From UBA6136 sp964344495 (GTDB lineage: Bacteria; Pseudomonadota; Gammaproteobacteria; Methylococcales; Methylococcaceae), in the NCBI GenBank assembly GCA_964344495.1, contig CAYFNI010000003.1:1-44995 (forward strand): a stretch of DNA of 44,995 nt, in the 5' to 3' direction. The stretch's first letter is position 1. Every line of letters begins with the position of its first letter. The notes beneath the pieces are model-generated. The model had not been told where the DNA came from. It worked only from the letters and a program-made list of their open reading frames with translations, and did not search any database. The position numbers and the translations under genes were made by a program. Of this stretch, positions 44,299 to 44,995 are shown piece by piece.

Positions 44299-44780
44299 TT
44301 GGATTAATTGCCATTATAAGTCTGGCGTCGTTGGTGAGGGTGCCAGCATCAATCCATTAATCTCATCATAGTATATTCGGGTATGGGGTTGGTTTTCATG
44401 CGAGTGTAAGATAGGGGGCAAGTAAAAAATCAAGAATTATTTCATCGTGGGGCGTAGACCATTCCCTCAGGGCGGGTAAGTTCGGGGTGGCTCCAACGGT
44501 TTATTATCAGTTCAGGGTCGTGGTATTAGGGTGCGTTATGATCATTTTAAAAACCTCGCCTAGCGACCTTCGGATCTTCGGATGCTGGTCAAGTAGAGAT
44601 GAATGTGGCCCAATCCGGCATCAACTTCCTGGTTTCTTTAGTTGATCCATTAGTCGATACGCTCTTTCGGATTTGTTCTCGATGGTTTGGGCAAGAGCCA
44701 TCTCTGTGGTTTTATTGGAATGGGGGCTTTCTTCTCATGCCCAATCGCGACGGGTAGATCGGAATCCATGAAACGTGAGC
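44299..44780. other. AT-rich region without a recognisable gene
   Basis: No ORF of convincing length or family match is visible between the protease and the HsdR remnant. CTTCGGAT occurs twice in tandem near 44567-44582. I find no clear insertion-sequence end, integrase or att site. This looks like decayed or non-coding acquired DNA. Confidence 0.4.
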
Positions 44781-44995
44781 ATGGAGTATCGAAGATCTGA
44801 CTTGAAGTCCATTGATCGTGGGTATCAGGGCGTTATCCGAGGTGCCCAATTTCTGATGAGTCTGGGGGAAAACGTGTCGGTTGACTGGGCGCACCGTGAC
44901 TCTGCCCGCGCACGGATGCGGGTGCTGGTGAAGCGCATTCTGCGCAAGTACGGCTACCCGCCCGACCTTCAGGACACGGCGGTGCAAACGGTGTT
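44781..44995 (+). pseudogene. 5'-truncated HsdR (type I restriction R subunit), C-terminal remnant, runs off the window
   Basis: From an ATG at 44781 the frame is open to the edge. Its second half, from about 44868, reads NVSVDWAHRDSARARMR, then RVLVKRILRKYGYPPDLQD, which is the conserved C-terminal helical domain (DUF3387, EcoEI-R C-terminal type) of type I restriction HsdR proteins. A normal HsdR has several hundred residues before this, including the nuclease and DEAD-box motor; here an in-frame TGA at 44769-44771 cuts it off and the sequence upstream is AT-rich and unlike HsdR. It is therefore a remnant joined to foreign sequence near 44865. Whether more hsd genes follow cannot be seen. 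Confidence 0.75.

Noticed and set aside
1..44995. CRISPR arrays, rRNA genes, prophage or insertion sequences
   Set aside because: No regularly spaced repeats, rRNA-like stretches, transposase or integrase motifs, or terminal inverted repeats were seen.

Overview
The window is GC-rich, densely packed chromosomal DNA from a Gram-negative bacterium. The gene set (secG next to tRNA-Leu(GAG), tgt-yajC-secD-secF, glnK-amtB, tex, fdsGBA-fdhD-fdsD, pgaBCD) and several Sec- and lipoprotein-type envelope proteins fit a proteobacterium, most likely a gammaproteobacterium. Two NhaD-type Na+/H+ antiporters plus Kup and TrkH potassium uptake suggest a halotolerant or marine lifestyle. Genus cannot be fixed from the sequence alone; a Halothiobacillaceae/Chromatiales-like sulfur oxidiser is only a guess.

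Layout. 1-0.6 kb: 5' part of recQ on the minus strand. 0.7-6.7 kb: a nitrogen-linked block with an OmpL-like porin and small lipoprotein behind a sigma-54 promoter, a solitary Anbu proteasome-type protease, glnK-amtB behind a second sigma-54 promoter, and a convergent gene pair (DUF2959 protein and a second porin-like protein). 7.7-15 kb: an NAD-dependent molybdenum formate dehydrogenase operon, fdsG-fdsB-fdsA-fdhD-fdsD, followed by a glycerol-dehydrogenase-like gene. 15-21.8 kb: housekeeping genes miaA, tpiA-secG-tRNA-Leu, tgt-yajC-secD-secF. 21.9-28 kb: tex, and a divergent nhaD/kup pair separated by about 380 bp.

28-37.5 kb holds the most striking layout: a minus-strand run of seven tightly spaced genes, nhaD-pgaB-pgaC-pgaD-trkH-NdvA-type ABC exporter-rnfD. 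It would join Na+ export, poly-N-acetylglucosamine synthesis, K+ uptake, a glucan-exporter-type ABC protein and a lone RnfD-like flavin subunit in one transcription unit. No pgaA porin and no other rnf gene is present in the window. One gene of this run is interrupted by a 52-N assembly gap.

37.6-43 kb: small envelope lipoproteins, an exported BCP/PrxQ peroxiredoxin, an outer-membrane protein, a YheT-type hydrolase and a PfkB-type sugar kinase. 43-45 kb: an abrupt change to AT-richer sequence carrying a well-preserved trypsin-type protease gene, ending in a 5'-truncated remnant of a type I restriction HsdR gene. This end looks like horizontally acquired DNA and runs off the window.
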